Part shown: positions 5,386 to 5,565 of the stretch, in pieces
Numbering within the stretch: position 1 is the first letter of the stretch
Layout: every line of letters begins with the position of its first letter
Source of the DNA: Gemmatimonadota bacterium
GTDB lineage: Bacteria; Gemmatimonadota; Gemmatimonadetes; Longimicrobiales; Gaopeijiaceae
Direction: 5' to 3'
NCBI GenBank assembly: GCA_003567615.1
Contig: PWZC01000461.1
Coordinates: 1 to 5,565 of the forward strand
Length of the DNA: 5,565 bases
Notes under the pieces: generated by a model
What the model was told of the DNA's origin: nothing
What the model saw: only the letters and a program-made list of their open reading frames with translations
Databases searched by the model: none
Position numbers and translations under genes: made by a program

Positions 5386-5565
5386 ATGTCGGCGTCTGCT
5401 TCGAGCCCATCCTCCACCGTCAGGGAGGCCCAGATGTTTCTCCGATTCCGCCCCGGGTCAACGAGTCCCTCCGTCCATCCCCTCCTTCACGGGGTGCTCC
5501 TGCTGACCGTTGCCTTGATGGCAGCCCTCACTTCGGCCGAGCCCGCCCAGGCCCGGCAGAGCGCG
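5386..5565 (+). CDS. Exported protein, N-terminus only (cut off by window edge)
   Basis: An in-frame ATG at 5386 (RBS GGGGAGG) or 5434 (RBS AGGGAGG) opens a frame that is unbroken to the window end. From 5434 it gives 44 residues that form a signal peptide: a basic MFLRFRPGS start, hydrophobic GVLLLTVALMAALTSA (20-35) and a probable cleavage after AQA (38-40), before RQSA. The start at 5386 adds 16 Ser-rich residues (MSASASSPSS and so on). The signal-peptide geometry prefers 5434, whereas ribosome-site spacing slightly prefers 5386. Nothing of the mature protein is visible, so no function can be given. It is transcribed away from the lapA-like operon. Confidence 0.65.
   Translation, partial: MSASASSPSSTVREAQMFLRFRPGSTSPSVHPLLHGVLLLTVALMAALTSAEPAQARQSA

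Noticed and set aside
5060..5410. 116-residue minus-strand open frame in the right intergenic region
   Set aside because: It spans the tandem repeat, is Pro/Arg-rich, has no ribosome site and contains no recognisable domain.

Overview
This 5.6-kb window is GC-rich bacterial chromosome with ordinary gene density: four complete coding regions on well-separated units, one two-gene operon among them, and one gene cut off at each edge. Several gene products are exported or enveloped (an outer-membrane beta-barrel, a DUF3108 exported protein, a lipoprotein, two membrane proteins). The mix of high GC, PorT-type barrel, exported DUF3108 protein, YfaP-type lipoprotein and signal peptides ending in AQ/ARQ is reminiscent of Gemmatimonadota or a related diderm phylum. 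That placement is an inference from style, not from a marker gene. No RNA genes, CRISPR arrays, transposases or phage genes were seen.

Layout. Bases 1-293 (minus) hold the N-terminal part of a DUF3108-family exported protein. It is divergent, across about 194 bp, from a PorT-like outer-membrane barrel protein (488-1135, plus). This meets, tail to tail with a 49-bp gap, a large minus-strand gene (1185-2828). That gene encodes a 547-residue fusion of an N-terminal GNAT acetyltransferase, a second degenerate GNAT-like domain and a C-terminal cyclic-nucleotide-binding domain. A 231-bp divergent intergenic region with an 8-bp-arm inverted repeat separates it from a secreted lipoprotein with a YfaP/DUF2135 domain (3060-3983, plus). 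A perfect 14-bp-stem hairpin (4024-4056) separates that gene from a convergent minus-strand pair: a LapA/DUF1049 small membrane protein (4815-5063) followed by a long TspO/MBR-like membrane protein (4060-4800). Upstream of the pair, 5064-5385 carries a 20-bp tandem repeat and a promoter-like sequence. At the right edge a plus-strand gene for an exported protein begins (5386 or 5434) and runs off the window.

How the parts relate. The only clear operon is lapA-like to tspO-like (14-bp gap). The most notable gene is the acetyltransferase/cNMP-sensor fusion. It combines the same two activities as the mycobacterial cAMP-regulated protein lysine acetyltransferases, but in the reverse domain order and with an extra GNAT-like unit, so it may couple a second messenger to protein acetylation. 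The other genes look like envelope functions with no evident shared pathway. I see no clear evidence of a multi-gene novel system in this window.
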